64,000 nt of DNA from contig NZ_JBBMEX010000004.1 of NCBI RefSeq assembly GCF_040096355.1, positions 124,001 to 188,000 of the forward strand, in the 5' to 3' direction. Positions 30,700-39,403 of the stretch are shown here, piece after piece. How positions within the stretch are numbered: the stretch's first letter is position 1; each line of letters begins with the position of its first letter. The position numbers and the translations under genes are program-made. The notes under the pieces were generated by a model. That model saw nothing but the letters and a program-made list of their open reading frames with translations, was not told the DNA's origin and did not search any database. The stretch is from Maccoyibacter intestinihominis (lineage in GTDB: Bacteria > Bacillota > Clostridia > Lachnospirales > Lachnospiraceae).

Positions 30700-32849
30700 T
30701 AACGGACACCTCCTTTCAGTTCTGCTTCAGAAAGCTGGGAGCTTGCAATCTCCTGATAGGTCTCGCATCCTGCTAACAGCTCCTCATGTGTTCCGATACC
30801 GGCAATTCTGCCTTCTTCTAATACAATGATCTTATCTGCATGTAAGATCGTACTGATCCTTTGTGCCACGATCAAAACGGTTGCATCTTTTACTCTTTCA
30901 TTCAGCTTCTTTCTAAGTGCCACATCGGTCTTATAATCCAATGCGGAAAAACTGTCATCAAATAAGAAGATTTTCGGATTCTTTGCAATCGCTCTTGCAA
31001 TGGACAGTCTCTGCTTCTGTCCACCGGAGACATTCGTTCCGCCCTGTGCGATCGGACTGTTGTATTTTTCTTCTTTTTCTTCAATAAAATCTACTGCCTG
31101 TGCAATGTCTGCCGCCTCTTTCATCATCTCATCACTGACCTGATCTCCTGCGAATTTCAGGTTAGATGCGATCGTTCCGGAAAAAAGCACTCCTTTTTGC
31201 GGCACATATCCGATCAGACTTCTTAATTTCTCCTGTGACATTTCCCGGACATCAATTCCATCTATGGTAATGCTTCCGGAGGTCACATCATAAAAACGCG
31301 GGATCAGATTTAATAACGTGGTCTTTCCACATCCGGTACTTCCGATAATGGCTGTTGTTTCCCCCGGTCTTGCCGTAAAGGAAATATCACTCAGTGCCTC
31401 TTCTTTTGCACCATCATAGGCAAACCCTACATCGTGAAACTCTAATACACCACTAAAGTCTTCTTCATCACCCTTTGTCTGCTCTGCATCACGGATGCTT
31501 GGTTCCGTATCTAATACTTCTTCTATACGGGTTGCTGCCACACCTGCTCTTGGCAGCATAATGGATACCATCGTCAACATTAAAAATGCCATGACGATCT
31601 GCATCGTATAGGTAATAAATGCGATCATGTCACCAACCTGAAGGTTTCCAAGGTCTACTCCTTTTGCCCCAAACCACACAATCGCTACCGTAATGGCATT
31701 CATGATCAGCATCATCGTCGGCATCATAAAGGTCATAACACGGTTCGTAAACAACTGTGTCTGCATCAGATCACGATTTGCTTTCTCAAACCGTTTTTCC
31801 TCAAATTTTTCACGACTGAATGCACGAATAACCGGAATACCGGTCAATATCTCTCTTGAAACCAGATTCATGCGGTCCACAAGGGTCTGCATCTGTTTGA
31901 ACTTCGGCATTGCCACTACGACTAAAATTCCTACCAGAACAAAAATAGCAACGACTGCAACCACAATAATCCAACCCATTCCGGTCTTTGTATTGACTAC
32001 TTTTAAGATTCCTCCGATACCAATGATCGGTGCATACAGTACCATTCTTAGCAATATCGTAGAAACCATCTGTATCTGCTGGATATCATTCGTACTTCTT
32101 GTGATCAGGGATGCCGTGGAAAATTGATCCATCTCACGGTTCGAAAAGCTCAGCACTTGTCCAAAGATCCTGGTTCGTAAATCCATACCGATCTTTGCTC
32201 CGGTCTTAGAGGAAAAATATCCTGCACAGATTGCTGCCGCTACCATTAAAATGGACAGTCCTAACATCTTTGCCCCGGTTACCCACAGATAATGTGTCTG
32301 TATCTGATTAGTATCATAATCCATGGCTTTGTATTCGTCCTGTACATATAGGATTGCCATCTGCGAAACAATGGAATCACTCATCGTATCGTATTTTTCC
32401 CAGGTTTCTTCCTCCTGCTGCAGGATCATATCCTTGGTAATGGCTCCTGCCTTCACGCCCTGCAAAAACTGGTCAAAATCCATCTCTTTGCTGCTTTTCA
32501 TGCCATTGACCATTGCCATAGGTTTTGCTAAGATATCGTCGAGTTTTTCAATATCTTCTTTTTTATCGCTCTTTCTGACATATCGCTCAGTATTCTCATC
32601 GAGCTTATATGCATCGCGGAGTGTTTTTTCATCCTTATCCTCTACAAAGAAGCAAAGTGTGTCGAAACTCTCCTTTCGCATCTCCTCCATTGCTTCATGC
32701 TCAATTCCTCCCTGTTCGATTCCGACATCGACAATATCCGATGTGTAGGAAGGAAGAGACAGATCACAATATGCCTGAACAACTAAAAGCAGTATGATCA
32801 TGACCACTGCTCCTTTGTGCTCTGCTAAGTATTTAAAGATTTGCTTCAT
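30699..32849 (-). CDS. ABC exporter half-transporter A (degenerate Walker B)
   Basis: Partner subunit, 716 aa. It is longer than usual because about 140 polar residues (roughly 45-190) lie between transmembrane helices 1 and 2, predicted outside the cell. The ATPase domain has Walker A GSTGCGKTT and a canonical signature NVSGGQKQR, but Walker B reads LFDDSFSALD, with Asp in place of the catalytic Glu. The degenerate ATP site would combine this Walker B with the altered signature of subunit B, the asymmetry known in heterodimeric exporters. Gene order is marR-A-B, with a 17-bp overlap to marR. The substrate is unknown. Confidence 0.92.
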   Translation of the reverse strand: MKQIFKYLAEHKGAVVMIILLLVVQAYCDLSLPSYTSDIVDVGIEQGGIEHEAMEEMRKESFDTLCFFVEDKDEKTLRDAYKLDENTERYVRKSDKKEDIEKLDDILAKPMAMVNGMKSSKEMDFDQFLQGVKAGAITKDMILQQEEETWEKYDTMSDSIVSQMAILYVQDEYKAMDYDTNQIQTHYLWVTGAKMLGLSILMVAAAICAGYFSSKTGAKIGMDLRTRIFGQVLSFSNREMDQFSTASLITRSTNDIQQIQMVSTILLRMVLYAPIIGIGGILKVVNTKTGMGWIIVVAVVAIFVLVGILVVVAMPKFKQMQTLVDRMNLVSREILTGIPVIRAFSREKFEEKRFEKANRDLMQTQLFTNRVMTFMMPTMMLIMNAITVAIVWFGAKGVDLGNLQVGDMIAFITYTMQIVMAFLMLTMVSIMLPRAGVAATRIEEVLDTEPSIRDAEQTKGDEEDFSGVLEFHDVGFAYDGAKEEALSDISFTARPGETTAIIGSTGCGKTTLLNLIPRFYDVTSGSITIDGIDVREMSQEKLRSLIGYVPQKGVLFSGTIASNLKFAGDQVSDEMMKEAADIAQAVDFIEEKEEKYNSPIAQGGTNVSGGQKQRLSIARAIAKNPKIFLFDDSFSALDYKTDVALRKKLNERVKDATVLIVAQRISTILHADKIIVLEEGRIAGIGTHEELLAGCETYQEIASSQLSEAELKGGVR

Positions 32850-33324
32850 GTTTTTCCTCCTGCTTTTTTCTTTTTCTGTTCTGATTCTCTTCCTGCATGA
32901 TCTCCGTGTATCGGTTCATTAAATGAATCAGCTCTTTGGTACGCTCCTCCCCCAGACGTTCTATAACTCCTGTGATAAATTCCTGCATCTGCCTGCGTAC
33001 CTGCTGTTCTGCTTCTTTTCCGTCAGGCGTAATGCTCACCCGTGTATTCCGTCTGTCTTTTTCATCCACTCTTCGTTCTACATACCCCTTTTCTTCCATG
33101 CTTCTTAACATTTTTGAGACTGCCGGAGCCGTGATCCTCAGGCGCTTGGCAATATCGGATGCCAGCACACCCTGCTCACGGTTTCCGTTCTCTCTTTCAA
33201 TGATCTCCAGCATGACAAACTCACTTTTGCGAAGACCTGTAAAGCAAAGATCCCGGTGCATCTTCATAAATCTATGCTGTGCCGTGATCAATTGTTCCTG
33301 AAGGTCCGCTATATACTCTTCCAT
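32833..33324 (-). CDS. MarR-family regulator of the ABC exporter
   Basis: Winged-helix repressor of 163 aa. I use the ATG at 33324 (AGAGGTG six bases upstream). The wHTH is at about residues 50-100 (LASDIAKRLRITAPAVSKML followed by the wing DEKDRRNTRVSIT). A highly basic C-terminal tail (RKRKKQEEKH) is present. It heads the operon with the two exporter genes, so it most likely autoregulates and senses a toxic compound exported by them. A near-palindrome lies in its 5' region. Confidence 0.92.
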   Translation of the reverse strand: MEEYIADLQEQLITAQHRFMKMHRDLCFTGLRKSEFVMLEIIERENGNREQGVLASDIAKRLRITAPAVSKMLRSMEEKGYVERRVDEKDRRNTRVSITPDGKEAEQQVRRQMQEFITGVIERLGEERTKELIHLMNRYTEIMQEENQNRKRKKQEEKHEANL

Positions 33325-33350
33325 GTGTATCACCTCTATTATTTAACCTA

Positions 33351-33404
33351 GTTATTAATTAACCATGTGAACTATCATTTTAGCATGTTCTATTCCAATG
33401 TCAA
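33351..33404 (-). promoter_or_regulatory. marR-ABC operon promoter with candidate operator
   Basis: TTGACA (33399-33404), 16-bp spacer, TAAAAT (33377-33382) on the minus strand; the near-palindrome GTTAATTAATAAC at 33351-33363 lies between it and the marR start and is a likely MarR binding site. Confidence 0.6.
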
Positions 33405-33422
33405 GATTCGCTCACAATTTCT

Positions 33423-34268
33423 TCACTCTTTTTTACAATGCTCTTTTTGAAACACCTGCATCATTTCTCTTGTCAGGCTGATCTCCTCTATATCTAAGAC
33501 GATCTCTTCTGCCGGCACCCACATTGCCTCCGCTAATTCGTCTTCCTGCCTGTAGATCGTAAGGTCTCCTTCTGCCTCTGCAAAAAAGCCAAACAGCAGA
33601 CTCCCGGAAAATCCCCATGGCTGGCTCTTATAATACCGCAGATTCTTTACCCGTATCCCGACTTCTTCCATGACTTCTCTTTGTACCGTCTGCTCTATCG
33701 TTTCACCAAATTCTGCAAAACCGGCAATTAATGCATATTTTTTATATTCCCTGCCTGCATATTTTGTCAGGATCAGTTCATCGCCGTGGCTGACTGCCAC
33801 AATGACTGCCGGATTGATCCTTGGAAACACTTCATTCCCACATGCCGGACATTGCAGTTTTCTTTCGTTTTCATTTCTTAAGAGTTCTGTTCCGCATTTT
33901 CCGCAAAAATGATTGTTTTCATACCAGGTATACAAATGATAGGCACTGACTCCTGCAAATCGCTCACGCTCAGGAAATGTTCGACGTAAACGGAACATCT
34001 TTTCATAGACATACCCCTCGACTTCTGTCTTTTGCGGCGAATACAACAGATAATAAGTGTCCTCTCCAATGGAAAAAAGGTAGATGAGTGTTCCCTCATC
34101 TGCCTTATTTTTTCTCCACTCACCGTATTTAGGATATGCAATCTGCATCTCTTCGTTGATCCTACAAAGCAGTTTTCCGGAGTCAAATATCATGATCCTG
34201 CTCTCGTCTTTCGGAGGCTTTGGATGATATTCATTTTTTAACTGCTCCACTCCAATATCCTGTATCAT
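33423..34268 (-). CDS. nudC: NADH pyrophosphatase/NAD-cap hydrolase-like Nudix protein
   Basis: Nudix hydrolase of 281 aa that should split NAD(H) into NMN(H) and AMP, and possibly remove NAD caps from RNA. It has the NudC-specific zinc ribbon (CGKCGTE ... CPACGNE, about residues 122-145), a complete Nudix box (GFAEFGETIEQ ... REVMEEVG) and the downstream SQPWGFSGS motif that marks the NADH pyrophosphatase subfamily. Its ATG overlaps the aroK stop by four bases, so it is the third gene of the aroD-aroK-nudC unit. Confidence 0.92.
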   Translation of the reverse strand: MIQDIGVEQLKNEYHPKPPKDESRIMIFDSGKLLCRINEEMQIAYPKYGEWRKNKADEGTLIYLFSIGEDTYYLLYSPQKTEVEGYVYEKMFRLRRTFPERERFAGVSAYHLYTWYENNHFCGKCGTELLRNENERKLQCPACGNEVFPRINPAVIVAVSHGDELILTKYAGREYKKYALIAGFAEFGETIEQTVQREVMEEVGIRVKNLRYYKSQPWGFSGSLLFGFFAEAEGDLTIYRQEDELAEAMWVPAEEIVLDIEEISLTREMMQVFQKEHCKKE

Positions 34269-34807
34269 GCCTCTTCCTCTTTTCCTGCCATTGATATCTG
34301 CAGCCGCTCTATGATCTCGAATGCGACATCCTTTGGTGCTTTTTCATCCGTAACAATTTCGATATCTTTTGCTTTTTCATAATACGGCTGTCTTTCCTGC
34401 ATCATCTTTCCAATATAGTCAGGATTCATGTTTCCATTTAAAAGCGGACGATCTTTTCCGTCTTTTACGTTTTCATAAATGGTCTGCGGGGTCGCACTCA
34501 ACAAAATCACGGTGCCGCTTTTTTTCATCAGCTTCCGGTTGTTTTCCCGTAAAATAATTCCACCGCCACAGGATACGATCCGCTGCCCCTTTTTTGCATA
34601 GTCCTCTAATATATGACTTTCTAAATTTCTAAAATAGTTTTCCCCATATTTTTCAAAAATTTCCGGAATCCCCATATTTTTTTTCCGGACAATGACCTTA
34701 TCGGTATCGACTTCCTCCCATCCGGTCAGTTCCCTCAAATATTTTGAGACGGTTGTCTTTCCAACGCCCATAAAGCCGATCAAATAAATATTTCTCTTTT
34801 TTTTCAT
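34265..34807 (-). CDS. aroK: Shikimate kinase
   Basis: Phosphorylates shikimate with ATP in the pathway to chorismate; 180 aa, normal length. The P-loop is GFMGVGKT (residues 11-18), the shikimate-binding Asp is in EEVDTDKVI, and the RNLESHIL and SCGGG segments follow. It lies 13 bp after aroD and overlaps nudC by 4 bp. aroE and a DAHP synthase lie nearby on the other strand. Confidence 0.95.
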   Translation of the reverse strand: MKKKRNIYLIGFMGVGKTTVSKYLRELTGWEEVDTDKVIVRKKNMGIPEIFEKYGENYFRNLESHILEDYAKKGQRIVSCGGGIILRENNRKLMKKSGTVILLSATPQTIYENVKDGKDRPLLNGNMNPDYIGKMMQERQPYYEKAKDIEIVTDEKAPKDVAFEIIERLQISMAGKEEEA

Positions 34808-34820
34808 CTTTCTTCCTCTT

Positions 34821-35585
34821 CTAACTGATACTCTTATGTATTTTTTCTAATACGGTTTTTAGATCATCCATCTGCATCTGTCCCGGTGCGGACGCTTTCT
34901 CATGTGAACCGAAGGTCACACAGGAGCCAAACACCTCACCGCAAAGTCTGCTGATCACTCCATCTTTTCCCATGGACATCGTGATCGCCGGTGTATCGTG
35001 ATGCTCTTCCACAAAACTCTCCGTGGCACTTAACAGATTTAAAACATCCAGCCGGTTTTGCGGCATCACTGCAAGTTTCACGATATCGGCACCGCCATGG
35101 TACATTTTTTCTAAGATCATCTGCAATACACCTCTCTCCGGTGTCTTTTCAAAATCATGATGGGAGCAGATGACCGTCACACCACAGTCCTTCATTCTTT
35201 GGATGGCTTTTTTCGGTTTTTCATATTCAAAATATTCAATATCTACAAAATCTGCAACTCCAGTCTTTGCAGCCGCTTCGTTCAGTTCTAAGACCTCTGC
35301 CGGTTTCATCTGTAGCTGCCCACCCTGCATCTTAGAACGGAAAGTCAGTAAGAACAGCGTATTTTCCACATAAGGGCGGATTTCTTCGAGAACACTCTTC
35401 ACTGCCTTTTTATCCGTTACCTCTGAAAACCAGTCCATCCTCCACTCGATCATATCTACCTTTTGTTCTGTTAATATGCGGATCTCTTCCACGATTTTTT
35501 CTTTTGTCTCCTCTGTTACCGGAACACAGATGAGCGGGGTGCCGGTTCCGAGGATCTTTCCTTTTTTTTCAATGATTCCTGCCAT
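34821..35585 (-). CDS. aroD: Type I 3-dehydroquinate dehydratase
   Basis: Converts 3-dehydroquinate to 3-dehydroshikimate through a Schiff base; 254 aa. The catalytic pair sits at the canonical positions: His143 in CSHHDF and Lys170 in DIVKLAVMP, with the substrate-binding EWRMDW at residues 47-52. It is the first gene of aroD-aroK-nudC. Upstream lies a 755-bp gap holding two long palindromes. Confidence 0.96.
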   Translation of the reverse strand: MAGIIEKKGKILGTGTPLICVPVTEETKEKIVEEIRILTEQKVDMIEWRMDWFSEVTDKKAVKSVLEEIRPYVENTLFLLTFRSKMQGGQLQMKPAEVLELNEAAAKTGVADFVDIEYFEYEKPKKAIQRMKDCGVTVICSHHDFEKTPERGVLQMILEKMYHGGADIVKLAVMPQNRLDVLNLLSATESFVEEHHDTPAITMSMGKDGVISRLCGEVFGSCVTFGSHEKASAPGQMQMDDLKTVLEKIHKSIS

Positions 35586-35671
35586 GATGTTTCCTCTTCC
35601 TATTTTCCTATTGATTTTTAGTTATATTCAGTTATTCGTTATGGTTATATGTTATGGTTATACGCTATGGG

Positions 35672-35829
35672 GCAGCCGGCACAGATCAGATATTCCAGCT
35701 TTCCTTGTGCAGAGCATTCCGATGAACCTCTGAAACCGGAAATCGTGTGCGCTAATGAGCTTCACGATTTCTGAGTTTCATCTCCATTGCACAAAAAGAA
35801 ACCTTCCCTATCTGATCTGTGCCGGCTGC
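35672..35829. repeat. Long imperfect palindrome 1 (158 bp)
   Basis: The ends pair perfectly over about 20 bp (CAGCCGGCACAGATCAGATA with its reverse complement at 35809-35828). Further paired blocks follow inward (TTGTGCA/TGCACAA, GATGAACCTC/GAGTTTCATC) down to the inner stem GAAATCGTG/CACGATTTC around a 15-nt loop. Almost the whole segment can fold into one hairpin. There is no T-run typical of a terminator and no ORF. Confidence 0.75.
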
Positions 35830-36040
35830 ATCTACTTTGTTTCCCATTCCTGCTATTTTTATGTGATTTTATGTGACGTAACTATCCTACAGTGCTTCAC
35901 ATATTCATACCTCTGTATGTTGTATATAGTATATATGTGTATGAAGCATATAAATAATGCATAAATATTTATTGCGTGATCTGTTTTGCTAAGAGTTTAT
36001 TCCTGCTGCCACCGTGGATATTAGGTTTTTCGTTCGTCGT

Positions 36041-36200
36041 TCATCTGACAGCAATCATGCTTGTAACTATGTCCGGGATTTAGAAGTTCCTGCCAGGATG
36101 GCGAATCTGCCCCGGTTTCGTTCGTCCCCGACACCTCTCACAGAATGTCTGGTACTTCTTAATTCCGGACACTTGTACAAGCGTGATCGCTGTCAGATGA
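36041..36200. repeat. Long imperfect palindrome 2 (160 bp)
   Basis: The left arm from 36041 (TCATCTGACAGCAATCATGC) pairs with the right arm ending at 36200, then TTGTAAC/ACTTGTACAA, TGTCCGGGATT/AATTCCGGACA, AGAAGTTCC/GGTACTTCT blocks; about 50 bp per arm with scattered mismatches. The centre is GC-rich (CCCCGGTTTCG). The length is almost the same as palindrome 1, but the sequence differs. Confidence 0.75.
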
Positions 36201-36340
36201 TCCCCAACAAAAAACAAACTCTCCCCTCACTTCTGCTCATTATATCCCACCCCACCAAATCCCGCAAGTAATTGACATCCTTTACAAATTATTTTAAGAT
36301 AGGCATGAGCGGTATATCATTCCGCTAAGGAGGTATATTT

Positions 36341-37207
36341 ATGAGATACGAGATTACCGGAACTACCCGTCTGACCTGTCTTTTGGGAAGTCCCGTAGCA
36401 CATAGTATTTCACCACAGATGCATAATGAAGCATTTCGACTTCTCGGTCTTGATTATGTCTATACGGCATTTGACATCAGTCCACAGAATCTACCGGATG
36501 CTGTTCATGCTTTAAAACTGCTGAATGTCCGCGGCTATAACCTGACCATGCCGCACAAGACTGCAATCCTTCCCTTTATGGACGAGCTGACCCCCGCTGC
36601 AAAGCTGGCGCAGGCAGTCAACACCGTAACCTATGAAAGCGGCAGACTGATCGGCCATACAACGGATGGAATCGGCTACATGCACTCGGTTAAGGACGCA
36701 GGTTATGATATTCTTGGAAAAAATATGACACTTTTAGGTGCCGGAGGTGCGGCTACTGCAATCTGCACACAGGCAGCCTTAGATGGTGTAAAAAACATCT
36801 ATATGTTTAAGCGCAAAAATGCTTCCTGGAAAACAGCACAGGATTTTGCCGATAAAGTCACCCGCACTACCGACTGTCAGGTATTTTTGTATGACATAGC
36901 AGATACATATCAGTTAAAACAGGCACTATCAGACAGTGCGATCTTAACAAACGCAACAAACGTCGGCATGGCACCTGATATTTCTAACAGTCCGGTTGAC
37001 AGATCCCTGTTATATCCTGAGCTGGTCGTTTCCGATATTATTTATAACCCAAGAAAAACAAAGCTTCTTCAGGAGGCAGAATCTATCGGATGTCCAACCT
37101 GTAACGGGCTCTATATGCTGCTCTATCAGGGTGCAGCTTCCTTTCATTGCTGGACAGGCGCCGATATGCCGGTAGAGATCATTAAAAAAAAATATTTTAA
37201 TTCTTAG
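36341..37207 (+). CDS. aroE: Shikimate dehydrogenase
   Basis: NADP-dependent reduction of 3-dehydroshikimate to shikimate; 288 aa. The shikimate-binding loop GSPVAHSISPQMHN (residues 16-29), catalytic Lys73 in NLTMPHK, the Asp in GHTTDGIGY and the nucleotide-binding LLGAGGAATAI are intact. The start ATG at 36341 follows AAGGAGGTATATTT. The DAHP synthase gene starts 18 bp downstream, forming a two-gene operon. Confidence 0.96.
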   Translation: MRYEITGTTRLTCLLGSPVAHSISPQMHNEAFRLLGLDYVYTAFDISPQNLPDAVHALKLLNVRGYNLTMPHKTAILPFMDELTPAAKLAQAVNTVTYESGRLIGHTTDGIGYMHSVKDAGYDILGKNMTLLGAGGAATAICTQAALDGVKNIYMFKRKNASWKTAQDFADKVTRTTDCQVFLYDIADTYQLKQALSDSAILTNATNVGMAPDISNSPVDRSLLYPELVVSDIIYNPRKTKLLQEAESIGCPTCNGLYMLLYQGAASFHCWTGADMPVEIIKKKYFNS

Positions 37208-37225
37208 AATCAAAGGAGATACATT

Positions 37226-38260
37226 ATGAGTTTCACTTATTTAAGAGCACTTCCGACACCGGAAGAGATCAAACAACAGTATCCGCTTTCAGCAAAACTT
37301 GCTGCCATCAAAGCCGATCGTGATAACCAGATCAAAGATATTATCAGCGGAAAAGATGACCGACTTTTGTTGATCATCGGTCCCTGCTCCGCAGACCACG
37401 AAGACCCTGTCGTAGACTATGTCAGCCGTCTTGCACCGGTTCAGGAAAAAGTCAAAGACCGTATTTTAATCGTTCCGCGTATTTATACTAACAAGCCGCG
37501 TACTACCGGTGAGGGTTATAAAGGGATTGCATCCCAGCCGGACCCGGAAAAAGCACCGGATATGATAGAAGGTATTATTTCATCGAGAAAAATGTTCCTT
37601 CGTGCCATGGAAGAAAGCGGACTGAGTGCTGCTGACGAAATGCTCTACCCGGAAAACTGGGGTTATGTAGAGGACTTACTCTCCTATGTTGCCATCGGTG
37701 CCCGCTCCGTAGAGGATCAGCACCACCGTCTTACGGTCAGCGGTTTTGATGTTGCTTCCGGCATGAAAAACCCGACCAGTGGTGACCTTGCAGTTATGCT
37801 GAACTCCGTTTACGCTGCACAGCATCCACATCATTTTTCCTTTGCAGGCCACGAAGTAGAAACAACCGGAAATCCATGGGCACACGTCATTTTAAGAGGT
37901 GCAGTCAGCAAACATGGCAATTCCACACAGAATTACCACTACGAGGACATCATGCGCCTGATCGAAAAATATGACAAAATGGATGTGGTCAATCCTGCCG
38001 CTATCATTGATACCAACCATTCCAATTCCGGAAAAAAATATAATGAACAGGTTCGTATCGCCAAAGAAGTTATGAACAACCGTCAGTATTCTTCTGACAT
38101 TAAAAAAATGGTAAAAGGTCTGATGATCGAAAGCTATATAGAGGACGGATGCCAGAAAGTCAACGAGCATGTCTATGGAAAATCCATTACCGACCCATGT
38201 ATCGGCTGGGCAACCACGGAACGTCTGATCTATGACCTTGCAGAAATGAACCAGATATAG
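37226..38260 (+). CDS. aroF: 3-deoxy-7-phosphoheptulonate (DAHP) synthase
   Basis: First enzyme of the shikimate pathway, joining phosphoenolpyruvate and erythrose 4-phosphate; 344 aa, of the AroFGH (type I alpha) class. Recognisable blocks are IIGPCSADHEDP, VPRIYTNKPRTTGEGYKG and IDTNHSNSGKKY. Which aromatic amino acid inhibits it cannot be read from sequence with confidence, so the symbol is generic. AAAGGAGATACATT precedes the start. A perfect terminator follows. Confidence 0.93.
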   Translation: MSFTYLRALPTPEEIKQQYPLSAKLAAIKADRDNQIKDIISGKDDRLLLIIGPCSADHEDPVVDYVSRLAPVQEKVKDRILIVPRIYTNKPRTTGEGYKGIASQPDPEKAPDMIEGIISSRKMFLRAMEESGLSAADEMLYPENWGYVEDLLSYVAIGARSVEDQHHRLTVSGFDVASGMKNPTSGDLAVMLNSVYAAQHPHHFSFAGHEVETTGNPWAHVILRGAVSKHGNSTQNYHYEDIMRLIEKYDKMDVVNPAAIIDTNHSNSGKKYNEQVRIAKEVMNNRQYSSDIKKMVKGLMIESYIEDGCQKVNEHVYGKSITDPCIGWATTERLIYDLAEMNQI

Positions 38261-38283
38261 GACATCCAATATTCGAGCGGATC

Positions 38284-38325
38284 AAAAGAGGCGGGTTTCC
38301 CAACTATGAGAAACCCGCCTCTTTT
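38284..38325. terminator. Bidirectional terminator between aroF and xerD
   Basis: AAAAGAGGCGGGTTT and AAACCCGCCTCTTTT form a perfect 15-bp stem with A/T tails on both sides, serving the convergent aroF and xerD genes. Confidence 0.95.
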
Positions 38326-38331
38326 ACTATT

Positions 38332-39216
38332 CTAACCACGCGGATGCGTTTTCGCATATACTTCACGGATCCGGTTCTGATTGACCTGTGCATAAATCTG
38401 CGTAGTGGAAATATCCGAATGGCCTAACATCTCCTGTACAGATTTTAAATCTGCTCCATTGCTGACTAAATGTGCCGCAAAGGAATGACGCAGTGTATGT
38501 GGTGTGATCTCCGAAGTGATCCCTGCTTTTTTTCCACAGCATTTGATAATCTTCCAAAATCCCTGTCGGCTCATTTCCCCACCGGAACAATTGGTAAATA
38601 AAAGGTCACAGGATTCATCCTTAATCAGTTTCGGTCTTCCTAAGTCTAAATAATTCTCAATTGCCTCTCTTGCGATTCCTCCAAATGGAATGATCCGCTC
38701 CCTGTGTGCATCCCGACAGGTCAGATACTCCATTGAAATATTAATATCACTCAGTTTTAATGCGATCAGCTCTGAAACACGGATGCCAGTTGCATAGAGA
38801 AGCTCTAACATCGCCTTATCCCGAAGCTCCTTTGGAGAACTTCCGGAAAGCTGCTCTAATAATTTCACGGTCTCTTCCGTTGTCAGGATCGCAGGCATTT
38901 TTTTCTCAATCTTTGGTGCCTTTAACCCTTCTGCCGGATTTTGATTTACATAATTCTTTTTTTGTAAGTAACCAAAAAAAGCCTTCATCGATGCGATACT
39001 TCTTGAAATGGTGGACGGCTTTCTGCCCTCCTTCTCAAGATATAAGATATAAGCGTTTAAATTGGTTGACGTAACATCAGATACAGAAGCCACTCCCTGC
39101 TCCTGCAGAAAAACACTCATTTTTCTCAAATCTCTTTCATAAGAAAGCTCTGTATTTTTCGATATCTGTTTCACCTCACACATATATGTGATGAAATTCT
39201 GAATCTCTTTCGTCAT
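38332..39216 (-). CDS. xerD: Tyrosine recombinase XerD
   Basis: Recombinase of 294 aa for resolving chromosome dimers, in contrast to the element integrase at 6.7-7.9 kb. It has the N-terminal SAM-like domain (1-90) and the catalytic domain with Arg146 (ATGIRVSEL), His240 and Arg243 (HTLRHSF), His266 (GHSD) and the nucleophile Tyr275 (QIYAQV). Length, lack of element neighbours and placement next to core genes support XerD; distinguishing it from XerC/CodV would need a tree. Confidence 0.9.
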   Translation of the reverse strand: MTKEIQNFITYMCEVKQISKNTELSYERDLRKMSVFLQEQGVASVSDVTSTNLNAYILYLEKEGRKPSTISRSIASMKAFFGYLQKKNYVNQNPAEGLKAPKIEKKMPAILTTEETVKLLEQLSGSSPKELRDKAMLELLYATGIRVSELIALKLSDINISMEYLTCRDAHRERIIPFGGIAREAIENYLDLGRPKLIKDESCDLLFTNCSGGEMSRQGFWKIIKCCGKKAGITSEITPHTLRHSFAAHLVSNGADLKSVQEMLGHSDISTTQIYAQVNQNRIREVYAKTHPRG

Positions 39217-39403
39217 AATCTATCCTGCCTCATCCTGAGTAATTCTTTTCAAAAAAACGCCTAAAAAACGGTTCAGCTACTATTATAATGAACAATTTCA
39301 AGAAAAGCAACGGATAATTTGCCCCTTATTTTCAGGGATTTCATAGAACTACCACATATCGAAATCATACCGTTTCTCCTGTACCATATCTTGTAATATC
39401 TGT

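Larger units (their letters stand above)
35586..36340. other. aroD-aroE intergenic region, noncoding
   Basis: A 755-bp gap between divergent aroD and aroE. It contains short repeats of GTTATGGTTATA at about 35638-35662, two long palindromes (listed separately), and a purine-rich aroE leader with AAGGAGG. Open frames here follow the palindromes and have no coding character. Confidence 0.7.

Noticed and set aside
35672..36200. Retron ncRNA or CRISPR-like array for the paired palindromes
   Set aside because: There is no reverse transcriptase or cas gene in the window and no repeat-spacer pattern.
36014..36271. Open frame across palindrome 2
   Set aside because: The frame is created by the hairpin arms and lacks a ribosome site or recognisable domain.
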